Shown here: piece after piece, positions 50,983 through 60,621 of the stretch | Numbering within the stretch: position 1 is the first letter of the stretch | How the letters are laid out: each line of letters starts with the position of its first letter | From: JAZKBN01 sp040388605 | Lineage (GTDB): Bacteria; Bacteroidota; Bacteroidia; Cytophagales; Flexibacteraceae | DNA: 64,000 bases | NCBI GenBank assembly: GCA_040388605.1 | Contig: JAZKBN010000073.1 | Span: 1-64,000 of the forward strand | Direction: 5' to 3' | Made by a program: the position numbers and the translations under genes | The notes under the pieces: model-generated | The model's input: the letters and a program-made list of their open reading frames with translations, nothing else | What the model was told of the DNA's origin: nothing | Database searches by the model: none

Positions 50983-52461
50983 CTATATACTTGTAACCTC
51001 TTTTTTATTTTTGTCGTGCTCCGCTTCTGCTTCCGCCAATGCGGCTTCCACAAGCAAACGGCGTTCTTCTTCTGCTTCCTCTTGTTTCCGAACAAGATTG
51101 TTTTGCTCGTTCCGCAGAATTTCCCATTTAACAACTTTTTCACGGAAGCGGTGCCTGGCTATAAATGCTGTGTACCTGTTAGTGAAAAGAATTACCGGCC
51201 AATAAGTCATTCCAATGAAGGCAAATATGCCGGGTAAGTCTCCGCCTCTGAGCAGTGCCAGGGTACTGGCCATTATCATCCCCCTCATAATATACCCCAA
51301 GTTCGAGTCATATTTATCTGTAAACCTGTAAAGGCGGATAAAAATGATACCATAAATAATTCCGCATATTGCTATTCCGGGAGCGGCGCCTTCAGCCCAA
51401 AAAGTACCGTAAAGCGATGGCGAAATTCCAACAGTACCGCCTTTCATATTTTCAGTAAGTCCCAGCTTATTAATGTAAGATCCTAAAGGTTTACCCGGCC
51501 ACCAGGCTCTTGGTATAGGGCGCATTAATATTTCAAGGTGCTCCATCCCGTATGAAAATGGAAGGTATTCCGGATATACCTGCATAATCATCATCATACC
51601 GTCAAGCATGTTTTCGTCTTCACCTTTTTGAATCCGCTCATAAGCGGCTTCAACATTTGGCCAAAAGCCTGTTATATATTGCGTACTCGTACCTGCCTTT
51701 GTATTTCCGGCATAAGCAAACATAAGTGCTGCTAATGGGCCCAGAATACAATAAAGTAAAGTTTTTCTGATAGGCGGTACTTTACGAAGAGTCATTACGC
51801 CGAGTGCAATACTCCAGGATAAAAAGCCAAATCGGGCAATAGGGTTATAGCTTATGAATGCCGCAATTACCAGTAAGAAGGTAAAAAGCATTTTCCCGAA
51901 TAATTCAGTTGTCCATGAAAACCCCTGGTAAACCAGGAATGTAAGTATGAGAATACCGCCGATACCCAAGCTAAACATTTGAGAATAAGCTGATATACCA
52001 AAGGCGGCAGAATTACCTGCCTCCATTTGTGAGTATGTGTAGCTAGTAGTTGCAAGGTTTAGTATAAAGAAAATACCGAATAATGATAAAATGTACATCC
52101 TTTGTTTCCTAATGAATTTAAAGAACACAACAGAATCATCTTTTTTAGTAATGTCTTTACCTGTACTGTTTAATGCTGCATACGTTACTGTTAAAGCAGT
52201 TGTCCCTAAAGCCATCATATTTAAAGCGGCAAGGGCAATTGAGTGATTCATTACAAAAATATCCCGTGCATATCTAACATATACATAAGTGCCGGCGCTA
52301 TCTATTTCAACCTGTTGATATCTTTTATAACAACTTGAGTAAAAGAAATATACTATTAATAGCAGGAATTCATCGTTAAACCTATAAAAATTATATACAG
52401 CCACCACCGCAATAAAAATGGTGATGTACCCGATAGTTTCAAATGAAAGAAGGATATCCAT
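50983..52461 (-). CDS. O-antigen/oligosaccharide repeat unit polymerase-like membrane protein
   Basis: A 492-residue polytopic protein with about ten to twelve membrane segments and one large periplasmic loop between about 260 and 345 (YAGNTKAGTSTQ ... LEILMRPIPRAWWPGKPLGSYINK). The layout resembles Wzy-type polymerases and oligosaccharide repeat unit polymerases. The last 40 residues are a cytoplasmic, charged, coiled-coil-like tail rich in Glu, Ala and Lys (RKQEEAEEERRL ...), unusual for Wzy. It is divergent from carB, and an O-antigen flippase gene follows carB, which supports a surface-polysaccharide role. A TATCTTTG box on the minus strand (52569-52576) may be its promoter. Confidence 0.72.
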   Translation of the reverse strand: MDILLSFETIGYITIFIAVVAVYNFYRFNDEFLLLIVYFFYSSCYKRYQQVEIDSAGTYVYVRYARDIFVMNHSIALAALNMMALGTTALTVTYAALNSTGKDITKKDDSVVFFKFIRKQRMYILSLFGIFFILNLATTSYTYSQMEAGNSAAFGISAYSQMFSLGIGGILILTFLVYQGFSWTTELFGKMLFTFLLVIAAFISYNPIARFGFLSWSIALGVMTLRKVPPIRKTLLYCILGPLAALMFAYAGNTKAGTSTQYITGFWPNVEAAYERIQKGEDENMLDGMMMIMQVYPEYLPFSYGMEHLEILMRPIPRAWWPGKPLGSYINKLGLTENMKGGTVGISPSLYGTFWAEGAAPGIAICGIIYGIIFIRLYRFTDKYDSNLGYIMRGMIMASTLALLRGGDLPGIFAFIGMTYWPVILFTNRYTAFIARHRFREKVVKWEILRNEQNNLVRKQEEAEEERRLLVEAALAEAEAEHDKNKKEVTSI

Positions 52462-52663
52462 ATTACCTAAATCTCAAATTTGTGGCAAAGCATAATAAGC
52501 CACGAATTTAAATTGCAGGAATTATTTATGATTAGAACCTGCTTTACAACTTAATACATATTTATATACAAAGATAACCGTTTACAGGCAATATTCGGCT
52601 TAAAATACCTTTTGCGCCTGAAAATGCATTAAATTGCGGCCGATTTCTTTTTTCCCCCGTTCC

Positions 52664-55477
52664 ATGCCCAAAGATTCCGGTATCCGCTCTGTCCTGATTA
52701 TAGGCAGCGGCCCCATTGTAATTGGCCAGGCCTGCGAGTTTGATTACGCAGGTTCGCAGGCTGCCCGCTCTTTGCGGGAAGAAGGTATTGAGGTAGTGCT
52801 TATTAACAGCAACCCGGCCACTATTATGACCGACCCTGTTACCGCAGACCATGTTTACCTTAGGCCTCTCGAAAAAAAATACATTCGGGAAATTCTTGAA
52901 AACCATAAAATTGATGCCGTACTGCCCACCATGGGTGGCCAAACTGCGCTGAACCTTGCAATAGAATGCGATAAGGCAGGCATTTGGAAAAAGTACGGGG
53001 TGAAAATTATTGGTGTGGATATTAAAGCCATTGAGACAACCGAAGACCGGGAACTTTTCCGGATGAAGATGATCGAGATAGGCGTTAATGTTTGCAAAGG
53101 CTCTGCTGCCAGGAGTTTTCTTGAAGGCAAAGAAATAGCCCAGGAAATTGGCTTTCCCTTGGTAATACGACCAAGCTATACATTAGGCGGAACCGGTGGA
53201 GGTTTTGTGGAACGTCCGGAGGATTTCGATAAGGCACTGAGTGCCGGCTTGCACGCCAGCCCCATACACGAGGTTTTGGTTGAGCAAAGTATAATGGGTT
53301 GGAAAGAGTACGAGCTTGAGCTCCTGCGCGATGCCGATGCCAATATAATTATCATCTGCACCATCGAGAATTTTGACCCGATGGGTATTCATACCGGGGA
53401 TTCAATTACAGTGGCTCCTGCCATGACCCTGCCTGATACCACTTACCAGCACATGCGTGACCTGGCCATTCGCATGATGAATGGTATCGGGCAGTTTGCC
53501 GGTGGCTGTAACGTACAGTTTGCAGTTAATCCTGTCGATGATATGATCGTCGGTATTGAGATTAACCCGCGTGTTTCCAGGTCTTCTGCTTTGGCGAGTA
53601 AGGCAACAGGTTACCCGATTGCCAAAATTGCGGCCAAGCTGGCCATTGGCTACAGGCTGCACGAACTCAATAACCAAATCACGAAAACAACCTCGGCATG
53701 TTTCGAACCGGCGCTTGATTACGTAATTGTAAAAATTCCCCGCTGGAATTTCGATAAGTTCAAAGGTGCCGACCGTAAGCTTGGCCTGCAAATGAAATCT
53801 GTCGGCGAGGTAATGGGCATAGGCGCTAACTTCCAGGAGGCTTTGCAAAAGGCATGTCAATCACTGGAAATAGGCCGCAACGGACTTGGCGCCGACGGTA
53901 AAGAACTAACCAACCAGGCCGAAATAACACATAGTCTTAAAAATCCCAGTTGGAACAGGCTATGGCATGTTTACGATGCCTTCCTCCTGGGTATGAGCCT
54001 GCAAAATATCCACAACCTGACTAAGATAGATAAATGGTTCCTGAGCCAGGTTGAAGAGCTGGCTCTTTTGGAAAAGGATATACGAAAATATAACCTTGAT
54101 ACCCTGCCTGATGAACTATTGCGCAATGCCAAGCACCGCGGTTATGCCGACAGGCAGATAGCCCACATGCTGGGTTGTTGGGAAAGTGAAGTTTTCAGGA
54201 AGCGCGATAATCTGGGAATTCGGCGAGTGTTTAAAATGGTAGATACCTGTGCCGCAGAATTCGAGGCCCAGACTCCGTACTATTACAGCACATTCGGTTC
54301 TGAGAATGAAAGTATAAAGTCCGACAAAAAGAAAATAGTTGTTCTCGGCAGCGGTCCTAACCGAATAGGGCAGGGCATTGAGTTTGATTACAGTTGTGTA
54401 CACGGGGTTTTGGCTGCGAAAGAATGCGGCTACGAAACCATTATGATCAACTGTAACCCTGAAACCGTAAGTACCGATTTCGACATTGCTGATAAGCTTT
54501 ATTTCGAGCCGGTTTTCTGGGAACATTTGTACGAAATTATTCGCCATGAAGAGCCTGAAGGTGTAATAGTGCAGCTTGGCGGCCAAACAGCCCTGAAGCT
54601 TGCTGAAAAACTTGAACGTTACGGTATTAAAATCATCGGGACAGGTTTCGCTGCCCTCGATTTGGCCGAAGACAGGGGCTCTTTCAGTAACCTGCTTAAA
54701 GACAATAACATACCATACCCGCAATTTGGGGTAATACAAAATGCTGACCAGGCATTGGAGCTTGCCAAATCACTTGGCTTTCCATTGCTTGTTCGCCCAA
54801 GCTATGTGCTTGGCGGTCAAAGCATGAAAATTGTTATCAATCTCCAGGAACTTGAGCAGCATGCAGTTAACCTGCTTAATGCCTTCCCCGACGGAAAAGT
54901 GCTCTTAGATCACTTTCTAGAAAACGCCATTGAAGCTGAAGCTGATGCCATTTGCGACGGAACCGATGTTTACATAATCGGTATAATGGAGCATATAGAA
55001 CCTGCGGGTATTCACAGTGGTGACAGCTACGCAGTTTTGCCCCCGTTTGACCTGAGCGCCAGTGTAATTGCTCAAATTGAAGATATAACCCGTCGTTTGG
55101 CGCTTAAGCTTGGTACAATCGGGCTTATTAATATCCAGTTCGCCATTAAAAACGAAGTGGTATATGTTATTGAAGCAAATCCCAGGGCTTCGCGTACTGT
55201 TCCGTTTATATGTAAGGCTTACAGGGAACCGTATGTAAACTATGCAACACGGGTAATGTTGGGCCATAATAAGCTCGCTGATTTCGATTTCAAGCCCGTT
55301 AAAAAAGGTTACGCCATTAAGATACCGGTATTCAGCTTCAGCAAATTCCCTGATGTTGATAAGGAACTGGGGCCTGAAATGAAAAGCACCGGTGAAGCCA
55401 TATACTTCATAGATGACCTTACCGACGATTACTTTACACAGGTATATGCCGAACGCAACCTGTATCTAAGCCGATAG
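52664..55477 (+). CDS. carB: Carbamoyl-phosphate synthase large subunit
   Basis: Makes carbamoyl phosphate from ammonia (supplied by CarA), bicarbonate and two ATP, for pyrimidines and arginine. The 937-residue protein from ATG 52664 has two ATP-grasp halves: the first begins SVLIIGSGPIVIGQACEFDYAG, the second KKIVVLGSGPNRIGQGIEFDYS. Each half has a lysine/glycine lid (SYTLGGTGGGF; SYVLGGQS) and metal-binding NPR (EINPRVSRSSAL; EANPRASRTVPF). The MGS-like allosteric C-terminal domain of about 130 residues found in E. coli CarB is missing, which is common for Bacteroidota as I recall, rather than a truncation. carA is not in the window. Confidence 0.95.
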   Translation: MPKDSGIRSVLIIGSGPIVIGQACEFDYAGSQAARSLREEGIEVVLINSNPATIMTDPVTADHVYLRPLEKKYIREILENHKIDAVLPTMGGQTALNLAIECDKAGIWKKYGVKIIGVDIKAIETTEDRELFRMKMIEIGVNVCKGSAARSFLEGKEIAQEIGFPLVIRPSYTLGGTGGGFVERPEDFDKALSAGLHASPIHEVLVEQSIMGWKEYELELLRDADANIIIICTIENFDPMGIHTGDSITVAPAMTLPDTTYQHMRDLAIRMMNGIGQFAGGCNVQFAVNPVDDMIVGIEINPRVSRSSALASKATGYPIAKIAAKLAIGYRLHELNNQITKTTSACFEPALDYVIVKIPRWNFDKFKGADRKLGLQMKSVGEVMGIGANFQEALQKACQSLEIGRNGLGADGKELTNQAEITHSLKNPSWNRLWHVYDAFLLGMSLQNIHNLTKIDKWFLSQVEELALLEKDIRKYNLDTLPDELLRNAKHRGYADRQIAHMLGCWESEVFRKRDNLGIRRVFKMVDTCAAEFEAQTPYYYSTFGSENESIKSDKKKIVVLGSGPNRIGQGIEFDYSCVHGVLAAKECGYETIMINCNPETVSTDFDIADKLYFEPVFWEHLYEIIRHEEPEGVIVQLGGQTALKLAEKLERYGIKIIGTGFAALDLAEDRGSFSNLLKDNNIPYPQFGVIQNADQALELAKSLGFPLLVRPSYVLGGQSMKIVINLQELEQHAVNLLNAFPDGKVLLDHFLENAIEAEADAICDGTDVYIIGIMEHIEPAGIHSGDSYAVLPPFDLSASVIAQIEDITRRLALKLGTIGLINIQFAIKNEVVYVIEANPRASRTVPFICKAYREPYVNYATRVMLGHNKLADFDFKPVKKGYAIKIPVFSFSKFPDVDKELGPEMKSTGEAIYFIDDLTDDYFTQVYAERNLYLSR

Positions 55478-55483
55478 CGATTC

Positions 55484-56755
55484 ATGCGATTCCTGCGAAA
55501 TTCGCTGCCATCGCTTGGGTCGGTTACAATACGCGCCGCCGCCGCACTGCTTATGCAGAAGGCGGTGGCGCTTTATTTTGGCCCGGCCGGTATTGCATTG
55601 TTCGCCCATTTTCAAAATCTGACAGGCCTTTTTATTGCATTACCCAACGACGGTGTAAACAGGGGCCTTATCAAACATGCCGCACCGGACGAAAGTAAAG
55701 CAAGCTTTAACACATGGTTTAAAGCAGGTCTTCTATGGAATTTTGCATGTTGGTTAATTGCCTGCCTTGTACTTTTTGTTTTTCGAAACTCCATACTTCG
55801 TGAGTTTTCAGCAAATTCAGATTTAAGAATATGGACTGCCTTATTTTTTTGTTTCGAAGGCCTCTACCTGCTCCATTTGTATCTGATGGCAATAATGCTG
55901 GCCAGACTTGAAATAAAGCTCCAAACAGGATTTAACATTGCCGGCAGCCTTTTACAGCTTAGCCTTTTGTATTCAGCCTTACAATTCGGAAGTCTTGAAT
56001 GGGTATTTATTGGTGTAGCGGCAGGGCAGGGCCTAATTGCTGCAGGCAGTTTTGCCTGGGCTTTTAATCAGGGTTTTTTCAAAGGTGTTTTAGCAAAAAG
56101 TATAAATTTAAAACCTGCTTTAAAGGGTATCGGGCGCTTTGTTCTGCTGGCATTGGTTATTGCAGCCTTCGGCCGCCTGGTCGATTTTTTTGTTAGGCAA
56201 TATGCCATTAATCATTTTCAGGCTTACGAAACCGGCCTTTGGCAATCTGTTGTGAAACTAAGCGATGCTTACATGACACCTGTAACTGCCATAATCGGCA
56301 CAGCGTTTTACCCGGCTGCATCCAATCTCATTAATAAACCTAAAGAATTACGCGCCTACCTCCGCGAAACTTTCAGGCTGGTTATCCCGGTTTCAATATT
56401 CGGACTTGTTCTTGTCTATTTTTTACGCGTTCCGCTGTTGGTTTTCCTGAACGATAATCGTTTTGCACCGGCTGCCTCACTTACACCCTTTCAATTAGCA
56501 GGCGATTTCTTTAAAATCATTTCTTATTTCCTTGCCAATATTTTGCTGGTAAGGTCAAAGCTAAAAACAACTGTTATTTTGGAAGCCGTTTCGGCAGGCT
56601 TATATCTTTTGGTAATTGCTCTTTTGATTCCGCGAATGGGAACAGAAGGCTTTGTTGCCGCTCATTTTTGTAAATACATTGTCTATTGTTCTGCCTTAGT
56701 ATTCATTGAGATCAAAAATTCCGACTCTTACAATGATGTTACTAATCTTGGTTGA
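55484..56755 (+). CDS. Oligosaccharide flippase (Wzx/MOP family)
   Basis: A 423-residue membrane protein with about twelve helices, of the O-antigen translocase family. It should flip undecaprenyl-linked repeat units to the periplasm. Family wording includes LPNDGVNRGLIKHAAPDES and IGTAFYPAASNLINKPKELRAYL. It starts only 6 bp after carB, so it is co-transcribed with a metabolic gene; an odd pairing. Together with the nearby polymerase-like gene it suggests a Wzx/Wzy pathway for a surface polysaccharide, whose glycosyltransferases are elsewhere. Confidence 0.85.
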   Translation: MRFLRNSLPSLGSVTIRAAAALLMQKAVALYFGPAGIALFAHFQNLTGLFIALPNDGVNRGLIKHAAPDESKASFNTWFKAGLLWNFACWLIACLVLFVFRNSILREFSANSDLRIWTALFFCFEGLYLLHLYLMAIMLARLEIKLQTGFNIAGSLLQLSLLYSALQFGSLEWVFIGVAAGQGLIAAGSFAWAFNQGFFKGVLAKSINLKPALKGIGRFVLLALVIAAFGRLVDFFVRQYAINHFQAYETGLWQSVVKLSDAYMTPVTAIIGTAFYPAASNLINKPKELRAYLRETFRLVIPVSIFGLVLVYFLRVPLLVFLNDNRFAPAASLTPFQLAGDFFKIISYFLANILLVRSKLKTTVILEAVSAGLYLLVIALLIPRMGTEGFVAAHFCKYIVYCSALVFIEIKNSDSYNDVTNLG

Positions 56756-56858
56756 AAGCATAAATGTTTATTAAACACGGAATAGATTTGCCGGCATAGG
56801 ATTTGGCCCTATACCGTAATCCGATATTGGATTTACATATCACCAAAACCTTAATACA

Positions 56859-57320
56859 ATGGCCAACAAACTTGAAATATCCGTTCACGATTCTATTGAC
56901 GCAAGCGTAAAAACTGTTTGGCGTGCACTCACTAAACCTGAAATTGTGAAGCAGTATTTCTTTAACACCAATATGGTAACAGATTGGGTTGAGGGAAATC
57001 CCATTACCTGGCACGGAGAATGGCAGGGTAAATCTTACGAAGACAAAGGAACTGTTTTAGAAGTTCTTCCTGAAAAACGTCTGAAATATACCTATTGGAG
57101 CTCCATGTCCGGCTTAGCGGATCGTCCTGAAAATTATGTGAGAGTTACTTTCGAACTGGAAGAGCATCACATGGGCGACCATAAAAAAACAAAGCTCACC
57201 ATTACCCAGGATAATATTGAGGACGAGAAAATGGCTGAGCACTCTAAAGACCAATGGAACAAAGTATTGCAAAGCATGCGTTTGCTCCTTGAGCCAAAAC
57301 ATGAAGATGTAACCCGTTGA
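56859..57320 (+). CDS. SRPBCC (AHSA1-like) protein
   Basis: A 153-residue START-fold protein. It has VHDSIDASVKTVWRALTKPEIVKQYF at the N-terminus split across helix 1-2, NPITWHGEWQGKSYEDKGTV in the strands, and a C-terminal helix (KDQWNKVLQSMRLLL). It differs clearly from the ArsR-linked SRPBCC protein at 32037 and has no regulator next to it. The ligand is unknown. It ends in a very strong terminator. Confidence 0.87.
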   Translation: MANKLEISVHDSIDASVKTVWRALTKPEIVKQYFFNTNMVTDWVEGNPITWHGEWQGKSYEDKGTVLEVLPEKRLKYTYWSSMSGLADRPENYVRVTFELEEHHMGDHKKTKLTITQDNIEDEKMAEHSKDQWNKVLQSMRLLLEPKHEDVTR

Positions 57321-57326
57321 ATAAAT

Positions 57327-57376
57327 TTACATTAAAAATGAAGGCCGGTTTTAACCGGCCTTCATTTTTAATGTAA
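57327..57376. terminator. 24-bp-stem bidirectional terminator
   Basis: The arms 57327-57350 and 57353-57376 are perfectly complementary with a 2-nt loop; the core is GAAGGCCGGTT with AACCGGCCTTC. It separates the convergent SRPBCC and channel genes. Confidence 0.93.
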
Positions 57377-57390
57377 TGTAAAAACTATGG

Positions 57391-59082
57391 CTAACCTAAT
57401 ATCTGGCTGATTAGGCTTACTGAGAAAATACCGAGCAGGAACCAACCTATTGCACCTTCGAGCACAACCAAATAGCGGGCGGCGCCTTTTGCCTGCATTT
57501 CACCATAGCCCAGGGTTACAAATGCGTTTACACTTAGTGCAAGGGCATTAAGCAGGCGCATTAGCAAGCCGGTAAGCAGAAACCAAAACAGGTATGCGAA
57601 AGTATAAATTGTCCATTGCCTGGTGTGTTTGCGGCCTTCTGAAACAGTTGGGTAAGGCACCTTAATTTTATTTAAGTAGCTGAAATACACAAACGTAGCT
57701 TTAAGCATAACATGGCCCACAGTATAAAGCGGCTGTGGCAAAACATCTTTATGCGAGTTTGTTAAATCGAGCAGGGCCTTAAGCCTGCCCGTTTCGGCAG
57801 AAAATGGGGGCTGCTTTACAGTTTCATCTTCAAGCACCCCGGCACGGCTAAGCAGTTTTTCAAAAGCAGGCACCATACGCTTGGTACTCAGGTTATCGGT
57901 TTCCGAGGGGAAGATAAAATACAGCAATGAAAAAAACAGGATGGTAAAAAAGGCGTAATATAAGCTTTGCACCGGGTCTGTGCCGTATTGGCAAAAGAAT
58001 TTCAGAAAACGATTCATTTTCCAGGCAAAGAAAGTTTTAAGGGTTGGGTGTTGGTTATATGAATCCCAAAGCAAATGGGTTTCGTAATCGCGAATATCTA
58101 TATAAACGCTGTTGGCAGCCTTAATATCGCCATGTGATTTCAGGAGACTGTGCAGGTTATATAAGGTTGTCATTAATGCCTTATAATTGCCGGTGTTGCT
58201 TATGTTTTTCTTATTATCCGGTATATAGGCAACATGGTCTTCAATAGCCGATGTAACCCGGTGTCTCACACTTTCGTAGTCTATACCTGAGGTTTTTTCA
58301 TCATAGCTTACATCCCGTATTTCAATAAATTTTTTGAAGTAGCAGTTCAAAACAGAAAACTTGCCGGTAATATTAAGGTTTGCCAGCTGAACATCGCAAA
58401 AGAACCGGCAGTCTGAAAATTTAATTGATCGGCATTGTTGGTTTACAAGGCTTACCATGGCGGCGTTCGCTTCGAAAACACATTCCTGGAAAGTGAAGCT
58501 TTTTTCGCCGCTGCTGCCCGAAAATAAGGGGCTGTTTATAAAACGGCAATTGTAAAACATCCTGCGCGAGGAAATACTTTCCTCAAGGTTGTCTATATTA
58601 ATTTCCGAGTACCCTACATCGCCGTTTTTAAGAGACTCGAAAATGCAGTCACCGAAAACCATGCCCCTGTCTCGGCAGTTGGCAAAGAACAGGCCGTTTA
58701 TAAACCTGCATTTGTTAAAATACAGGCCTTTTATTATACACTTTTCAAATAGCACATTCTGCTGAAAGGTAATCAGGTTAAACTGGCCTATGTCTTCGAA
58801 AGTGACATTGGTAAATTTTAACGGTGCTCTTACTATCGCATTTTGAATAGGGTCCAGCGAAGAGCTTAGAATGTTAATTCCGCGCTTAACGTCGAAACTT
58901 TCCTTAACATTATCGTAAATGGTTACGTTTTCGAAAGTCATGGTATCATGTGCTTTCATTGCCGGAACCAAAATTTCGTCTATTCTGATTCTCTTGTTTC
59001 TTAATTGAGCCTGGATATTGTTGGCCTGGAACAGTAGGCCAAACAAAAGAACAACCCTTAAAAATCCGGTAATTAAATACAT
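57391..59082 (-). CDS. Beta-helix (pentapeptide-like) protein fused to a potassium-channel-like pore
   Basis: A 563-residue fusion. It has a signal peptide (to about residue 25, NIQAQ), then about 250 residues of a repeating C/F/N pattern (FEKCIIKGLYFNKCRFINGLFFANC-like runs) that reads as a right-handed beta-helix. A helical linker leads to a first membrane helix (about 365-385), a soluble loop, two further hydrophobic helices, and near 515-530 a pore helix with the filter TLGYGE, close to the K+ channel TVGYGD. The last helix ends the protein. The predicted sensing part is outside, the pore in the membrane. Ligand unknown. Confidence 0.75.
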   Translation of the reverse strand: MYLITGFLRVVLLFGLLFQANNIQAQLRNKRIRIDEILVPAMKAHDTMTFENVTIYDNVKESFDVKRGINILSSSLDPIQNAIVRAPLKFTNVTFEDIGQFNLITFQQNVLFEKCIIKGLYFNKCRFINGLFFANCRDRGMVFGDCIFESLKNGDVGYSEINIDNLEESISSRRMFYNCRFINSPLFSGSSGEKSFTFQECVFEANAAMVSLVNQQCRSIKFSDCRFFCDVQLANLNITGKFSVLNCYFKKFIEIRDVSYDEKTSGIDYESVRHRVTSAIEDHVAYIPDNKKNISNTGNYKALMTTLYNLHSLLKSHGDIKAANSVYIDIRDYETHLLWDSYNQHPTLKTFFAWKMNRFLKFFCQYGTDPVQSLYYAFFTILFFSLLYFIFPSETDNLSTKRMVPAFEKLLSRAGVLEDETVKQPPFSAETGRLKALLDLTNSHKDVLPQPLYTVGHVMLKATFVYFSYLNKIKVPYPTVSEGRKHTRQWTIYTFAYLFWFLLTGLLMRLLNALALSVNAFVTLGYGEMQAKGAARYLVVLEGAIGWFLLGIFSVSLISQILG

Positions 59083-59310
59083 ATCAGTTTACTGAATTTA
59101 CTTGTTGATGAAGGCATCACCTGAGTTCAGACCCGGAGATATTATATCTCGTTCCAAACCGCTCTGGCGGTAATTTTATACTATTCCCGGAACTCAAATT
59201 TCTGAGAACCACAATATTTGGCAAATAAGGTTCAATTCACGCCATTGCAGCGTTTGCATTAATCATGCCGAAAGAAAATTGGTTCTTTATTTAATGCACT
59301 AAAAGTAAGG

Positions 59311-60153
59311 CTAAGGTTTCAGGCCTTGTACAGGGCTGTCTTTTTCCTTGGCAATGGTATTAAATACCAAGGTATCCATAATACCGGGTATAAATTTACT
59401 CAATAGGGCAGTAAGCTTACCCTGAAAACTAAGGATAATTGATCGTTTACGACCAAGTACGGCATTTAGGGTTTCTGCAGCAACTTCATCAGGGCTCATC
59501 ATTTTAGCCTCATCCNNNNNNNNNNTTGTTTCTCCAATGCTCTCTCCGCCTTTTCCCAAAGCCGTATTCCTGATATAGCTTGCTGTAAAGCCCGGGCAAA
59601 CTGTAAGCACATTCACGTGCTGGTACATAAGCTCTGTGCGCAATGCTTCTAAAAAACCATTCATAGCAAATTTACTTGCTGAATACCCGGTTCGGCCAGG
59701 CAAACCCCTGAAGCCTGCTATAGATGATATTCCCACAATGCTGCCCTTCGATTTGAGTATATAGGGCAGGCACGCATGTGTGGCATAAACAGTTCCGAAA
59801 AAATTAACTTCCATTAACTGCCTGATTACCTGCATATCGCATTCCTGGAAAAGCGCACGCATACTCAACCCTGCATTATTTATGAGTATATCTATACCAC
59901 CGAATTTTGATGCTGCAAATTGAGCCGTCTTAAAGTTGTCCTCTTCTTTTGAAGCATCGGCTATAAAGGGAGCATTTACTATACCTGCACTGCTGAGCTC
60001 TTTAGAGGCAGTGTCAAGTTTTCCTGAATCACGGCCTGTAATTACAATGTTGGCTCCTTCGCGGCCGAATACAAAAGCCAACGATTTACCTATACCGCTG
60101 CTGCCGCCTGTTATAACTACCGTTTTTCCCTTTAATTTATTGCTGACCGACAT
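59311..60153 (-). CDS. SDR-family oxidoreductase (contains gap)
   Basis: Classical short-chain dehydrogenase of about 280 residues: NAD(P) motif TGGSSGIG (residues 15-22), NNAG at 92-95, catalytic serines in ISSIAG, and YSASK with Y157 and K161. A hydrophobic C-terminal helix (LTALLSKFIPGIMDTLVF) suggests membrane association. Ten Ns (59516-59525) fall between residues 209 and 214 in a non-conserved loop, and the frame holds on both sides, so the gap size may be right. The gene follows the DUF4296 lipoprotein gene by about 60 bp on the same strand. Substrate unknown. Confidence 0.88.
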   Translation of the reverse strand: MSVSNKLKGKTVVITGGSSGIGKSLAFVFGREGANIVITGRDSGKLDTASKELSSAGIVNAPFIADASKEEDNFKTAQFAASKFGGIDILINNAGLSMRALFQECDMQVIRQLMEVNFFGTVYATHACLPYILKSKGSIVGISSIAGFRGLPGRTGYSASKFAMNGFLEALRTELMYQHVNVLTVCPGFTASYIRNTALGKGGESIGETXXXXDEAKMMSPDEVAAETLNAVLGRKRSIILSFQGKLTALLSKFIPGIMDTLVFNTIAKEKDSPVQGLKP

Positions 60154-60211
60154 TCAAAACTTGCTAATGAGCTGCTGTACTACTCCTTATGTTAATTTAA
60201 AGTTTTGTTAC

Positions 60212-60562
60212 CTAGTACCAATCACCTTTTGTTTCTCTTACCCCAAGGCTGTCAACCACATCTGCATAAACTTTATCCATTAAATCGGTATGTGACGAAT
60301 ACCATTTAAAGCTTCGGTTAAATGTGGCGCTATCTGTATTGTTCTTTTTTAACGCCCGTTCTTTAAATGCTGTGTAAACATATCTTACTGTATCACCGGG
60401 TACACGTACCTGCATGGCTTTAGATTCTGACAGGTGCAAATCTATCATGAGGCGAACCATTGCCTGCGGTTTAAGTATGTTTGCAGGCGGCGTATCACTC
60501 TGCCCGGAACAGCCTCCCAGCAGCAGCATGCACAGCATTGAATACAAAAATGGTTTTTTCAC
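60212..60562 (-). CDS. DUF4296 lipoprotein
   Basis: Small exported lipoprotein, about 116 residues from the GTG at 60562 (a TTG at 60577 adds five residues). The signal VKKPFLYSMLCMLLLGGC has lipobox LGGC. The mature part is the helical DUF4296 domain, with MVRLMIDLHLSESKAM and FNRSFKWYSSHTDLMDKVYADVVDSL. The family is restricted to Bacteroidota and has no known function. It precedes the SDR gene in the same direction and is divergent from the DUF58 gene with under 60 bp between. Confidence 0.83.
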   Translation of the reverse strand: MKKPFLYSMLCMLLLGGCSGQSDTPPANILKPQAMVRLMIDLHLSESKAMQVRVPGDTVRYVYTAFKERALKKNNTDSATFNRSFKWYSSHTDLMDKVYADVVDSLGVRETKGDWY

Positions 60563-60621
60563 GTTCAAAGGTAACAAGAAAGCGGTAAATTGGCATCCCG
60601 GTTTTAACCGGCAGGGTAATT

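Noticed and set aside
52664..55477. CarB as a truncated gene because the allosteric C-terminal domain is absent.
   Set aside because: Both ATP-grasp halves are complete, the frame ends cleanly, and shorter CarB proteins are, as I recall, normal in Bacteroidota.
60566..60573. A TACCTTTG box as the promoter of the DUF4296 gene.
   Set aside because: It lies four bases before the likely GTG start and has no TTTG at -33, so it is probably a chance match.
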